The notes below the pieces were generated by a model, which saw only the letters and a list, made by a program, of their open reading frames with translations, did no database searches and was not told where the DNA came from. Positions 27,286-35,535 of a stretch of DNA of 51,742 nt are shown here, one piece after another. Made by a program: the position numbers and the translations under genes. Numbering within the stretch: the stretch's first letter is position 1; each line of letters starts with the position of its first letter. This DNA comes from Nesterenkonia sphaerica. GTDB lineage: Bacteria > Actinomycetota > Actinomycetes > Actinomycetales > Micrococcaceae. Location of the stretch: NCBI RefSeq assembly GCF_005771565.1, contig NZ_VAWA01000014.1:10443-62184 (forward strand). Direction: 5' to 3'.

Positions 27286-28584
27286 GTGCTGACACTGCGA
27301 TGCTTCTGGGTGGCACTGGGCATGTCAGTCGTGGTCATGCTGGTGCCCCAATGGCTGTGGTTGTGGCTGGGCATCCTGGCGGCGGCGGTGCTGGTGGACC
27401 TCATGGCCTGCGCTTCTCCACGGACGGTGCGGGTCACCCGGATTCCTGCCCAGCCCACCCGGGCAGGCACTCCGATCACCGTGGTGAGTCGGTTGCAGAA
27501 TCAGGGTCGACGCACCCTTCGCGGCTGGGCCAAAGACGGGTGGCAGCCGACCGCTTCCCCCCGTCAGGCGGTGCAGCCAGTGCAGTTGCGCGGACGCAGC
27601 ACCGTGGAGCTGGAGGTGACCCTGGAGCCGCAGCGGCGCGGCGAGCTCCGCAGCGAACACCTCACGATTCGGTCCCTGGGGCCGCTGGGGCTTGCTGGGC
27701 GGCAGGTAGTCCACCGCGTGCCGCACACGGTGCAGGTCCTCCCCCAATTCGCCTCCCGCAGGCACCTGCCCTCCATGCTGCGCAGACTGCGTGAGCTCGA
27801 TGGGGCGAGCGCAGTGCAGCTGCGCGGGGCGGGAACCGAATTCGACTCGCTGCGCGACTACGTCCGCGGCGACGATGTACGCTCTATCGACTGGCGTGCG
27901 ACGGCCCGACGCCAAGATGCCGCAGGGCAGCACCTGGTGGTCCGCACCTGGAGACCGGAGCGTGACCGGAGGATAATTCTGTGCCTGGACTCCTCGCGGA
28001 CCTCCGCGGCGCGGATCGATGACGGACCCCGCTTGGATGCCGGTGTGGAGTCGTCCCTGCTCTTGGGTGCGCTGGCTGCCCACGCAGGCGACCGGGTGGA
28101 CTTTCTCGCTTTCGCGCGCGAGGTGACGGCTCGGGCCTCGTCGTCTGAGCGCGGGACCTTCCTGAACCTGCTCAGCTTGGCCGTCTCCCGGGTGGAGCCC
28201 ACCCTGGTGGAGGCCGATTTCTCGCAACTGCCCGGTGAGATCGCTGCGCTCACCACGCACAGATCCTTGGTGGTGATTGTCACCGCCGCAGACTCCCCGG
28301 CCCTGCAGGAGGGGCTGCTGCCGGTGCTGCCTGCGCTGACCTCGAAACACCGGGTGGTGGTGGCCTCAGTGCGCAACCCGGAACTGCTGCAGCAGGCGGC
28401 AGCACGGGGCTCGGTGGCGGAGGTCTACGCGGCTGCGGCCGCGGAGCGGGCAATGATCGAGGCGGCAGCCATCGCTGCGGAACTGCACGCCAGGGGTGTG
28501 GAGCTGGTGGAAGCGGAACCCGACGCGCTGCCGGCAGCGCTGGCCGACTGTTACATCCGGCTCAAGGCCACCGGCAAGCTCTGA
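27286..28584 (+). CDS. DUF58 domain-containing protein
   Basis: The 432-residue protein has two N-terminal membrane helices (about 7-23 and 25-43), a beta-rich region, and the DUF58 signature near 185-205 (GTEFDSLRDYVRGDDVRSIDWRATAR). The C-terminal half resembles a von Willebrand A fold (RRIILCLDSSRTSAARIDDG). The partner of MoxR in most bacteria is a DUF58 protein, so these two likely form a functional unit. GTG 27286 starts the gene four bases after the MoxR stop. No individual substrate is known. Confidence 0.92.
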   Translation: MLTLRCFWVALGMSVVVMLVPQWLWLWLGILAAAVLVDLMACASPRTVRVTRIPAQPTRAGTPITVVSRLQNQGRRTLRGWAKDGWQPTASPRQAVQPVQLRGRSTVELEVTLEPQRRGELRSEHLTIRSLGPLGLAGRQVVHRVPHTVQVLPQFASRRHLPSMLRRLRELDGASAVQLRGAGTEFDSLRDYVRGDDVRSIDWRATARRQDAAGQHLVVRTWRPERDRRIILCLDSSRTSAARIDDGPRLDAGVESSLLLGALAAHAGDRVDFLAFAREVTARASSSERGTFLNLLSLAVSRVEPTLVEADFSQLPGEIAALTTHRSLVVIVTAADSPALQEGLLPVLPALTSKHRVVVASVRNPELLQQAAARGSVAEVYAAAAAERAMIEAAAIAAELHARGVELVEAEPDALPAALADCYIRLKATGKL

Positions 28585-28682
28585 CCACGGGCCGCGGCCG
28601 CGCACCTGCCCCACCGCCGCCGACCTGGTCTGCGGGGAGTGCAGTACCGAGCCAGAACCCCCTGGCCGAATGTGCCGCTTAC

Positions 28683-28712
28683 GTGCCGCTCAGCCGCCCG
28701 GCAGAGCGGCAT
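28683..28712 (+). terminator. Weak hairpin after the DUF58 gene
   Basis: GTGCCGCT and AGCGGCAT face each other across a 14-base loop, about 100 bases after the DUF58 stop and 120 bases before mnmA. It is the only inverted repeat I see in this 249-base gap. Without a U tract the call is weak. Confidence 0.35.
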
Positions 28713-28833
28713 ACGCGGCCAGTGAACGCGTCGAGTGCCCCGCCGAGAACCACTGCCCGGGAATGGCTGAGCCTGCGGCACCGTTGTACCCGCCTGTTGT
28801 CGCATCAGATCCCGATCCGTACCGTAGGTAGAC

Positions 28834-29958
28834 ATGAAAGTCCTTGCAGCTATGTCCGGTGGCGTCGACTCCGCCGTGGCGGCCGCACGCGCCGTCGATG
28901 CTGGCCACGAGGTGGTCGGAGTGCACCTGGCACTGTCCCGGATGCCCGGCACGCTGCGCACCGGCTCCCGCGGTTGCTGCACCATCGAAGACTCCTCCGA
29001 TGCCTGGCGCGCCTGCGAGCGGCTCGGGATCCCCTTCTACGTCTGGGACTTCTCCGAACGGTTCAAAGCCGATGTGGTGGATGACTTCATCGCCGAGTAC
29101 GCTGCCGGCCGAACCCCCAACCCCTGCATGCGCTGCAATGAGAAGATCAAGTTCGAGGCGCTGCTGGACAAGGCCATCGCCCTGGGCTTCGACGCGGTGG
29201 CCACCGGCCACTACGCCAAGATCACAGAGCACCCCGATGGGACCCGCGAACTTCACCGCGCCGCCACCTGGACCAAAGATCAGTCCTATGTGCTGGGTGT
29301 GCTCAACAATCAGCAGTTGGCTCACTGCATGTTTCCGCTGGGTGAGACACCCTCCAAGGAACTAGTTCGCGCCGAAGCCGCCGAACGGGGCCTGAGCGTG
29401 GCGCAGAAGCCCGACTCCCACGACATCTGCTTCATCCCCGACGGAGACACCCGGGGTTGGTTGGCCGAACAGATCGATATGACCGCCGGTCCCATTGTGG
29501 ATTCGCAGGGCAATCAGATTGGTGAGCACCAGGGAGCTCAGGCCTACACCGTCGGCCAGCGCCGCGGGATGAAGCTCGGCCGCCCCGCCCCCGACGGCAA
29601 GCCGCGGTTCGTCCTGGAGATCCGCCCCAAGGACAACACGGTGGTGGCAGGACCGCAAGAACTGCTGGAGATCGATGTGATCACCGGCATTCGGCTCTCC
29701 TGGGCTGGACAACCAGTACCTGAGGCGGTGACCGGAAAATGGTTCGGCATCGAACTGCAGATCCGCGCCCACGCTGATCCGGTGCCCGCCCGCGCCCGGG
29801 TTGAGGAGCAGTCTGACGGCCCGCAGCTGACGGTGGAGCTGATAGAGCCGCTCAAGGGCGTGGCCCCGGGGCAGACCGCTGTGATGTACCAGGGGACCCG
29901 GGTGCTGGGCCAGGCCACCATTGACACTGCTCGCTCGCACAACTACCAGCCGATCTGA
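28834..29958 (+). CDS. mnmA: tRNA-specific 2-thiouridylase MnmA
   Basis: MnmA thiolates U34 of Lys, Glu and Gln tRNAs. The 374-residue protein has the PP-loop SGGVDS at 8-13, catalytic cysteine 98 in [14 protein letters not shown], the second cysteine in [10 protein letters not shown], and the C-terminal domains with YTVGQRRGM and GQTAVMY. Length is normal. ATG 28834 has GTAGGTAG upstream as a weak binding site. The likely sulfur donor, a cysteine desulfurase, is encoded 4 kb away on the other strand. Confidence 0.96.
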   Translation: MKVLAAMSGGVDSAVAAARAVDAGHEVVGVHLALSRMPGTLRTGSRGCCTIEDSSDAWRACERLGIPFYVWDFSERFKADVVDDFIAEYAAGRTPNPCMRCNEKIKFEALLDKAIALGFDAVATGHYAKITEHPDGTRELHRAATWTKDQSYVLGVLNNQQLAHCMFPLGETPSKELVRAEAAERGLSVAQKPDSHDICFIPDGDTRGWLAEQIDMTAGPIVDSQGNQIGEHQGAQAYTVGQRRGMKLGRPAPDGKPRFVLEIRPKDNTVVAGPQELLEIDVITGIRLSWAGQPVPEAVTGKWFGIELQIRAHADPVPARARVEEQSDGPQLTVELIEPLKGVAPGQTAVMYQGTRVLGQATIDTARSHNYQPI

Positions 29959-29989
29959 CCGTCCGGACGCAAGTCAGTAAGCTGGGGTC

Positions 29990-30370
29990 ATGAGTACCGA
30001 CCCGCGGGCGGGCGACGCCGCCAAGTACGTCGACCCTCAGATCATGGATGAACTGCTCACCATGCGTTCCTCAATCGACAATATCGACGCCGCGCTGGTC
30101 CACCTCCTCGCCGAGCGGTTCAAGGCCACCCAACGGGTTGGGGTGCTCAAAGCCGAACACAAGCTGCCTCCGGCCGATCCCGGGCGGGAGAAGGCGCAGA
30201 TCGAACGGCTGAAACGGTTGGCCGGTGATGCGCACCTGGATCCGGACTTCGCAGAGAAGTTCCTCAACTTCATCATTGAGGAAGTGATCCGCCACCACCA
30301 GGCCATCTCGGACCACCCCACGCGGACAAGCGACGCTGAGGCGCCCTTCGACTGGGCGAGCCAAGAGTGA
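29990..30370 (+). CDS. Chorismate mutase (AroQ type)
   Basis: Chorismate mutase makes prephenate for phenylalanine and tyrosine. The 126-residue protein is a single AroQ helix bundle: MRSSIDNIDAALVHLLAERF (helix 1 with the conserved arginine), VGVLKAEHKLPPADPGREKAQIERL, then FAEKFLNFIIEEVIRHHQ. In actinobacteria this small form is often activated by DAHP synthase; no such partner is visible. It lies 31 bases after mnmA and 7 before the MetE-like gene, in one probable transcription unit. The start ATG is at 29990. Confidence 0.92.
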   Translation: MSTDPRAGDAAKYVDPQIMDELLTMRSSIDNIDAALVHLLAERFKATQRVGVLKAEHKLPPADPGREKAQIERLKRLAGDAHLDPDFAEKFLNFIIEEVIRHHQAISDHPTRTSDAEAPFDWASQE

Positions 30371-30377
30371 ACCGACC

Positions 30378-31472
30378 GTGGGACCTCCCGAGACGGTGAT
30401 CCGGGCCGCCGCCCCCGGTACGATGCCGGGCACTGACTTTCGCAGGGCCGCTGCGCAGCTGGAGGCTGAACTCGCGGCGCCGCACACCGCCGCTGTTCCG
30501 GACCTTCCGGCCCGGGGGCACCATGGGAGCCAGCTGGGCCGGAGCATCGCCCAGTTGGTCGAGCTCCCCGCAGAGCTGACCTCCTATGGATGGCGCCTGG
30601 TCCAGCGTCCCGGCGCCGATCATCAGCGCTGCTCGGCGCTGCTGCGCTCTGATGTGGATACGCTCGCGGATGTGCGCGGGGCCCAGGCGGAGCTCGGCAA
30701 GGAGCTGACGTCACTGCAGGTTGAGGCGCTGGGGCCGTTATCGCTGGCGGCGAGACTGCACCTTCCCAACGGGGAGAAGGTGCTGATCGACCACGGCGCA
30801 CGCCGGGACCTGACGCATTCCCTGGCCGCCGGGCTGGCCGAACACGTCATGCATGTCCAGCGTTCGGTCGGCCCAGAGGCACTGTGCGTGGTCCTCCAGG
30901 AACCGGATTACCCTCAGGTGCGCACCGGGACGATACCTACAGCGAGCGGTTACCGGACCATCCGGGCGCTGGGACGCGAGGAGACCCGAAACATGATCGG
31001 CGTTGTGGTGGAGGCGCTGCGGGCCGCCGGCGCGGATCAGGTCATTCTTGACTGCGGTCAGCCCTTAGAGGGCGAGCATCTTGAGGACTTCTTCCACCGC
31101 GCCTCCTCCGCAGCCGATGGGTTCGTCATCTCCACGTCCCACACCTCTGCCCGGCAGTGGGAGCGGGCCGCGGAGCTGGTGGAAGCCGGCGGGCTGGTCT
31201 GGGCCGGCCTGCTGCATGCCACGCCCGCTGGAGCAGGCCGGACGCTGCCGGAAGTCTCCAACCTCATGAGGCGTCTGACCGGGCCCTGGCAGAGTTTGGG
31301 TATGCCATCGGCGTCCTTGGCATCTGTCACGGTGGCCGGATACGGCGCTGCGGACCGACACCAGCTCGCTGAGGTGAGCGAGAGAGATTTCCTGCAGACG
31401 TGGACCCGCCTCAGGGACACCGCTGATGCGCTCACCGAGACGATGCACCAAGGGGAGGAGAGCTTCCGATGA
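30378..31472 (+). CDS. MetE/UroD-fold protein of the actinobacterial methionine-synthase-like family
   Basis: The 364-residue protein resembles the Rv3015c-type family: PGTDFRRAAAQLEAEL, then LPARGHHGSQLGRSIAQLVELPAEL, then the ELTSYGWRLVQRPGADHQR segment and LQEPDYPQV. The fold is likely the TIM barrel shared by cobalamin-independent methionine synthase and uroporphyrinogen decarboxylase. The zinc ligands of true MetE (HxC and a C-terminal cysteine) are not clearly seen, so methionine synthesis is unproven. GTG 30378 is the first start after the chorismate mutase. It lies near mnmA and a desulfurase, as in many actinobacteria. The stop overlaps the next ATG (ATGA). Confidence 0.75.
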   Translation: MGPPETVIRAAAPGTMPGTDFRRAAAQLEAELAAPHTAAVPDLPARGHHGSQLGRSIAQLVELPAELTSYGWRLVQRPGADHQRCSALLRSDVDTLADVRGAQAELGKELTSLQVEALGPLSLAARLHLPNGEKVLIDHGARRDLTHSLAAGLAEHVMHVQRSVGPEALCVVLQEPDYPQVRTGTIPTASGYRTIRALGREETRNMIGVVVEALRAAGADQVILDCGQPLEGEHLEDFFHRASSAADGFVISTSHTSARQWERAAELVEAGGLVWAGLLHATPAGAGRTLPEVSNLMRRLTGPWQSLGMPSASLASVTVAGYGAADRHQLAEVSERDFLQTWTRLRDTADALTETMHQGEESFR

Positions 31473-32104
31473 CCACTGGGAGGCCTTCTGAGGAACCCGA
31501 CGCGACACGGCGTATTCCGCGGACACCTGCCGAGGAGACATTCTCCAGCGCAGCGCACCCGCCCCCCTCACGCTGGCAGGAGCCTGCTCCGGCTGCTACG
31601 CACCACCAGCCCGGCTCCCCACAGCGCAGGTCCAGCGGATGCCTAGGCGTGGTGCTGACGCTGTGCCTGGCGGTGTGGGCCAGTCTCGGCACCCTTCTCC
31701 TGCTCTCGGCGTGGGCGCAGGCCAGTGCGGGCACACATTGGGCCTCAGCAGCCGAGCAGACCCTCCGGGGCGCCCTGCAGGACGGGGCCGGTGTCGGTAA
31801 CATGCTGCTGACAGCACCGGTGTTTCTGGCCGCCAGTGCCCTCTGTGTCGTCGCTGCTCTTCTGCTGCCCAGTGCCGCTGGGCTGGTGCGCGGTGCGGGC
31901 ATGTTCCTGCTGCTGGGCGGCACTGCAGCTTATGCCCTGGCGGTGATTCTTGAAGTCACAGCCCTGGCCGGGGACCCCGTGACCCGCTGGCAGGCTGCGG
32001 CGGCACTGTGGCCGCGCGTGGACATTGCCGATCTGGTATTGGTTCCGCTGTTCTTCATAGGTGCACTCGTGTGTGTCCTTGCCACCTCACCGCGCAAGCA
32101 GTAG
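31469..32104 (+). CDS. Four-helix membrane protein of unknown function
   Basis: The 211-residue protein has a proline-rich polar N-terminus (about 1-55), then four membrane helices (about 58-80, 112-130, 138-162 and 188-206). No motif or domain is recognised. ATG 31469 overlaps the stop of the upstream gene (ATGA), so it is co-translated with the MetE-like protein. Relatives of that gene in actinobacteria often have a similar hydrophobic neighbour. Its end is convergent with the YbaK-like gene. Confidence 0.75.
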   Translation: MTTGRPSEEPDATRRIPRTPAEETFSSAAHPPPSRWQEPAPAATHHQPGSPQRRSSGCLGVVLTLCLAVWASLGTLLLLSAWAQASAGTHWASAAEQTLRGALQDGAGVGNMLLTAPVFLAASALCVVAALLLPSAAGLVRGAGMFLLLGGTAAYALAVILEVTALAGDPVTRWQAAAALWPRVDIADLVLVPLFFIGALVCVLATSPRKQ

Positions 32105-32168
32105 CTGACGCTCGGTCCAGGATGGACCAGCAACGACGCAGTGCCTCGCCAGCCCAGCGCGCTGCAGC

Positions 32169-32651
32169 TCAGTGTGGGGGTCTGACCGGTTGCGGAGTCC
32201 CCCCGGTGACGGTCAGCAGCTGATCGTAGGTGGTGGGGAAGACCGTCTTCGGGTGTCCCGCTGCAGCCCACACCTCCTGGTACTCGGCCAGTGCCGGGTC
32301 CACATAGGTGACCACCTGCTGTGGATGCCCGACCGGGGCCACCCCGCCAATGACTTGGCCGGTGGCCTCCCGTACGACCTCCTTGGAGGCTCTCCCGATC
32401 GTCGTGCCGAGCTGCTGACCTAACCACTGGGTGTCCACCCGGTGAGCCCCGGAGGTCAGCAGCAGCACAGGCTCGGCATCAAAGGTGAAGACCAGCGAAT
32501 TGGCGATCTGCCCGACCTGCACTCCCAGCGCGTCGGCGGCGCTCTGGGCGGTGGTCACCGCATCGGAGAACCAGACCACCTCTGGCCGGAGTCCGTGCTC
32601 GGCAAGATCGTTGAGGACACGTGTGACGGCGGGGTGCTCAGTGCGCTCCAT
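32169..32651 (-). CDS. YbaK/EbsC-family aminoacyl-tRNA editing protein
   Basis: The 160-residue protein is a single YbaK domain: RVLNDLAEHGLRPEVVWFS, then TAQSAADALGVQVGQIANSLVF, then a central motif LLLTSGAHRVD and the end TGQVIGGVAPVGHP. The conserved lysine of the usual KxxxF region appears as GRASKEVVREATG. These proteins remove wrong amino acids from tRNA; family members act on Cys-tRNA(Pro) or Pro-tRNA. The lack of other features leaves the exact substrate open. It lies 9 bases past the cysteine desulfurase stop, same strand, a possible two-gene unit. Confidence 0.85.
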   Translation of the reverse strand: MERTEHPAVTRVLNDLAEHGLRPEVVWFSDAVTTAQSAADALGVQVGQIANSLVFTFDAEPVLLLTSGAHRVDTQWLGQQLGTTIGRASKEVVREATGQVIGGVAPVGHPQQVVTYVDPALAEYQEVWAAAGHPKTVFPTTYDQLLTVTGGTPQPVRPPH

Positions 32652-32660
32652 AGCACCAAT

Positions 32661-33869
32661 CTACCGTTCAGCTGGGGAGGGGGCAGCACGTCCGGCCAGC
32701 CCCGCGCTGCGAGAGCGCGCAATGATGTCCGGCAGTGCCCCCGCCAATGCGGCGACGTCGTCCTCGCTGGTGGTCCAGCCCAGCGAGAACCGCTGCGCCC
32801 CGCGCGCCTGTGTCTCACTGAGCCCCATGGCCAGCAGCACGTGGGAGGGCCTGGGAACTCCTGCGGTGCAGGCTGATCCGGTGGCAGTGTCGAAACCTGC
32901 CATATCCAGCATGAACAGCAGCGAGTCACCCTCCGCGCCGTCGACGGTGATGTGCAGGTTATTGGGCAGGCGCAGCTCGGGGCTCCTGCGCGGGTCCGGC
33001 CCGCAGAGCTGCACCCCCTCCTGCTCCAGCGCCACCTGGAGCAGCTGATGACGCAATCCGGACAAGCGAGCAGCCTCCTCCGGAAGCGCGGCGACTGTCT
33101 CCTCCGCCACTGCAGCCCATGCGCATATTCCGGCGGCGTCCAGCGTCCCAGAGCGGATATCGCGCTCCTGTCCCCCACCGTGGAGGACAGGCACAAGTTT
33201 GACGTCCCGGCGCACCAGCAGTGCACCGATGCCGACCGGGGCCCCCATCTTGTGTCCGCTCAGCGCCATCGTGGATGCCCCGGAGTCCGCGAAGCTGACC
33301 GGCAACGAACCAAACGCCTGGACCGCGTCGGTGTGCAGAGGCACACCGGCTGCTGCACAGTGACGGCCGATCTCAGCAATGGGCTGGACGGTCCCTACCT
33401 CGTTATTGGCCCACATCACTGTCACCAGGGCAATCGAACCTGGGTCAGTGGCCAGCATCGTCTCCAGCGCTTCCCGATCCGCCATACCTTGGGCGTCCAC
33501 GGGGATGAAGTCCAGCACCGCGGAATGGTGGGCCTCCAGCCACTCGGCCGTGTCGAGCACCGCATGGTGCTCGGAAGCCGGCAGCAGAATTCGCCGGCGG
33601 CGCGAATCCTCACCACGCCGCTGCCAGTACAGTCCTTTCAGAGCAAGGTTGTCCGCTTCAGTGCCGCCCGAGGTGAAGATAACCTCCGAGGGATCTGCCC
33701 CGGCGGCGGCGGCCAGCTGGGAGCGAGCAGAGTCTACCGCCAGGCGAGCTCGTCGCCCCGCCCCGTGCAGCGAGGAGGGGTTGGCCAGCCTGGGGAGCTG
33801 CTCGGTCAGCACCTGCACCGCGGTCGGTTTCACCGGGGAGGTCGCGGCATGATCGAAGTAGCGGGACAT
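32661..33869 (-). CDS. Cysteine desulfurase (NifS/IscS family)
   Basis: The 402-residue PLP enzyme takes sulfur from cysteine for thio-modified tRNA and iron-sulfur clusters. Visible are the start YFDHAATSPVKP, FTSGGTEADNLAL, HTDAVQAFG, the PLP lysine 207 in LSGHKMGAP and catalytic cysteine 334 in TGSACTAGVPRPSHVL. It resembles the IscS-like desulfurases linked to MnmA in actinobacteria, not SufS. ATG 33869 follows AGAGGTG very closely; a GTG at 33872 is directly upstream. No binding site fits either start well. It is divergent from the J-domain gene with only about 30 bases between. Confidence 0.93.
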   Translation of the reverse strand: MSRYFDHAATSPVKPTAVQVLTEQLPRLANPSSLHGAGRRARLAVDSARSQLAAAAGADPSEVIFTSGGTEADNLALKGLYWQRRGEDSRRRRILLPASEHHAVLDTAEWLEAHHSAVLDFIPVDAQGMADREALETMLATDPGSIALVTVMWANNEVGTVQPIAEIGRHCAAAGVPLHTDAVQAFGSLPVSFADSGASTMALSGHKMGAPVGIGALLVRRDVKLVPVLHGGGQERDIRSGTLDAAGICAWAAVAEETVAALPEEAARLSGLRHQLLQVALEQEGVQLCGPDPRRSPELRLPNNLHITVDGAEGDSLLFMLDMAGFDTATGSACTAGVPRPSHVLLAMGLSETQARGAQRFSLGWTTSEDDVAALAGALPDIIARSRSAGLAGRAAPSPAER

Positions 33870-33906
33870 CACCTCTGATTCTACGCGCGGTAACCTGGTG
33901 TCTCTG

Positions 33907-34950
33907 ATGAAAGAGCCCGACTTCTACACAGTGCTGGGGGTGGCGCCTGACGCCGAGCCCCGGGTCATCCGTGCCGCATACCGCCGTGCCGCACGCGAAC
34001 ATCACCCTGACCGGGGAGGCACCGCCGAGCAGTTCCACCAGGTGCAGGCCGCCTGGGACGTCCTGGGGACCCCAGACGCCCGGGCAGCCTATGACAGTCG
34101 ACGCCGCGGCACTGGTTCTGCGTCGTCGGCAGCCTCCCCTGCACCCACCGAAGAGGGCGCCGGGTTCACCTATTCGCGCAGTGACGCTTCCCGCAGCGGT
34201 GGCAGACGCGCCGCCGAAACGCGGACGCAGCGCCCGCCCTCGGGGAGGTCCTCCAGCGCAGACCGGCCCCCGGTCTACCATCCGCCGCTTTCTGAGCCGG
34301 AGCCGCTGAATCTGCGGCTGACCAGTCAGAAGGTCCACGGGGAGGTGGTCTCCGGTGGGCTCTTCGGGAGGCGAGCGCACCGCCGTCAGGAGAGGACCGC
34401 CCAGCTGCTGGAGAAGCACGTACTCAGCTCTCTTCCCGCTGCGCGGCTGTTCAACAATGTGTCACTGGAGGCACCTGCACTCGACCGAAAGGGTAGACCG
34501 CGGGTGCCCAGGGGCGCCGAGCGAGTGGATCATGTGCTGCTGTGCGGCACCACCCTGGTGCTGGTCAGTGGCACCCAGGTCCCCGGGTCGACCGCCTCCT
34601 GGGATGGGCGTGCGCTGCGCACGGCAGGCAGGACGGTTGCTCTGCCGGATCTCGCTGCCGCAGCCAAGAGGCTGCGCATCAGTCTGGCACAGCAGCTGCA
34701 AGCACAGTCGGTACGGGTCACCAGTTTGGAGACCGACTGGCAGCACGTACTCATCGCCGCCGACGGGGACCTGTTCCATCCCATCGTGGAGCCTCGGGGC
34801 ATCGCGAACCGCGGAGCGATTCCCCTGGCCGCCGGGCGCGCAATGGGGCACGTGGCCAATGTCCTGGCTGCCTCCGGTGAGGCCAACCTCGTCAATCGGC
34901 ACCTCGTCGCAGCGCTGCGCGCGCGGCTGAGTGATCTGGACCAGGTATGA
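33907..34950 (+). CDS. J-domain protein with a C-terminal NERD-like region
   Basis: The 347-residue protein begins with a J domain (about 1-65; DFYTVLGVAPDAE, then AAYRRAAREHHPDRGG with the HPD motif for Hsp70) and, after a low-complexity linker (70-145), a C-terminal domain. The latter (about 165-290; RRQERTAQLLEKHVLSSLP, then HVLLCGTTLVLVSGTQVPG) resembles the nuclease-related NERD fold, though key residues are uncertain. It has no G/F or zinc-finger part, so it is a specialised co-chaperone. ATG 33907 has TAACCT about 10 bases upstream, suggesting a nearly leaderless message; GTG 33898 is the other start. The stop overlaps trmL by four bases. Confidence 0.82.
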   Translation: MKEPDFYTVLGVAPDAEPRVIRAAYRRAAREHHPDRGGTAEQFHQVQAAWDVLGTPDARAAYDSRRRGTGSASSAASPAPTEEGAGFTYSRSDASRSGGRRAAETRTQRPPSGRSSSADRPPVYHPPLSEPEPLNLRLTSQKVHGEVVSGGLFGRRAHRRQERTAQLLEKHVLSSLPAARLFNNVSLEAPALDRKGRPRVPRGAERVDHVLLCGTTLVLVSGTQVPGSTASWDGRALRTAGRTVALPDLAAAAKRLRISLAQQLQAQSVRVTSLETDWQHVLIAADGDLFHPIVEPRGIANRGAIPLAAGRAMGHVANVLAASGEANLVNRHLVAALRARLSDLDQV

Positions 34951-35450
34951 GCGGGGTGGGGTTGCGTGTGGTGCTGGATCAGCCGGAGATTCCTGGCAAC
35001 ACCGGCAACATCATCCGGCTGGCTGCCCTGACGGGATTCGCACTGCACATCGCTGGTCCCACGCGGTTCGAATTCTCGGATGCCAGACTCCGCCGCGCCG
35101 GCCTGGACTATCACGACCTCGCGGTGATGACTGAACACTCCCACCTCGAGGCGGCCTACCAGCACCTGGGCATCACCGCAGCCGCCCGGGCCGGGGACTC
35201 CCCCGCCCGCCGCGTTTTCGCATTCACCGGTGAAGGCACTGCCGCGCACACAGACATCAGGTACCGCCCCGGCGACACATTGCTGTTCGGCCGCGAGTCC
35301 ACAGGGCTGGACGCACCCGTCAAACAGGACCCGCGAGTGACCGCCACGGTGCGCATCCCCATGCTGCCCGGACGCCGCAGCCTCAATCTCGCCAACTCGG
35401 TGGCGGTGGCCGTCTACGAGGCGTGGCGGCAGCTCGACTTCCGCAGCTGA
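34947..35450 (+). CDS. trmL: tRNA (cytidine/uridine-34 2'-O)-methyltransferase TrmL
   Basis: TrmL methylates the wobble base of two leucine tRNAs. The 167-residue SPOUT protein has VVLDQPEIPGNTGNIIRLAALTG at the start, LLFGRESTGLD in the middle and the knot MLPGRRSLNLANSVAVAVYEAWRQL at the end, which match the family. Its length is usual. ATG 34947 overlaps the J-domain gene's stop (ATGA), so it is co-translated with it. Confidence 0.93.
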   Translation: MSGVGLRVVLDQPEIPGNTGNIIRLAALTGFALHIAGPTRFEFSDARLRRAGLDYHDLAVMTEHSHLEAAYQHLGITAAARAGDSPARRVFAFTGEGTAAHTDIRYRPGDTLLFGRESTGLDAPVKQDPRVTATVRIPMLPGRRSLNLANSVAVAVYEAWRQLDFRS

Positions 35451-35535
35451 GCCAGGCCGCCACCGGCACACATGTCAGCCTCCTGACGAGTGTTGGTCGA
35501 CTCCGCGTCCAGGTCTGCTGATTAGACTCGGCGGT

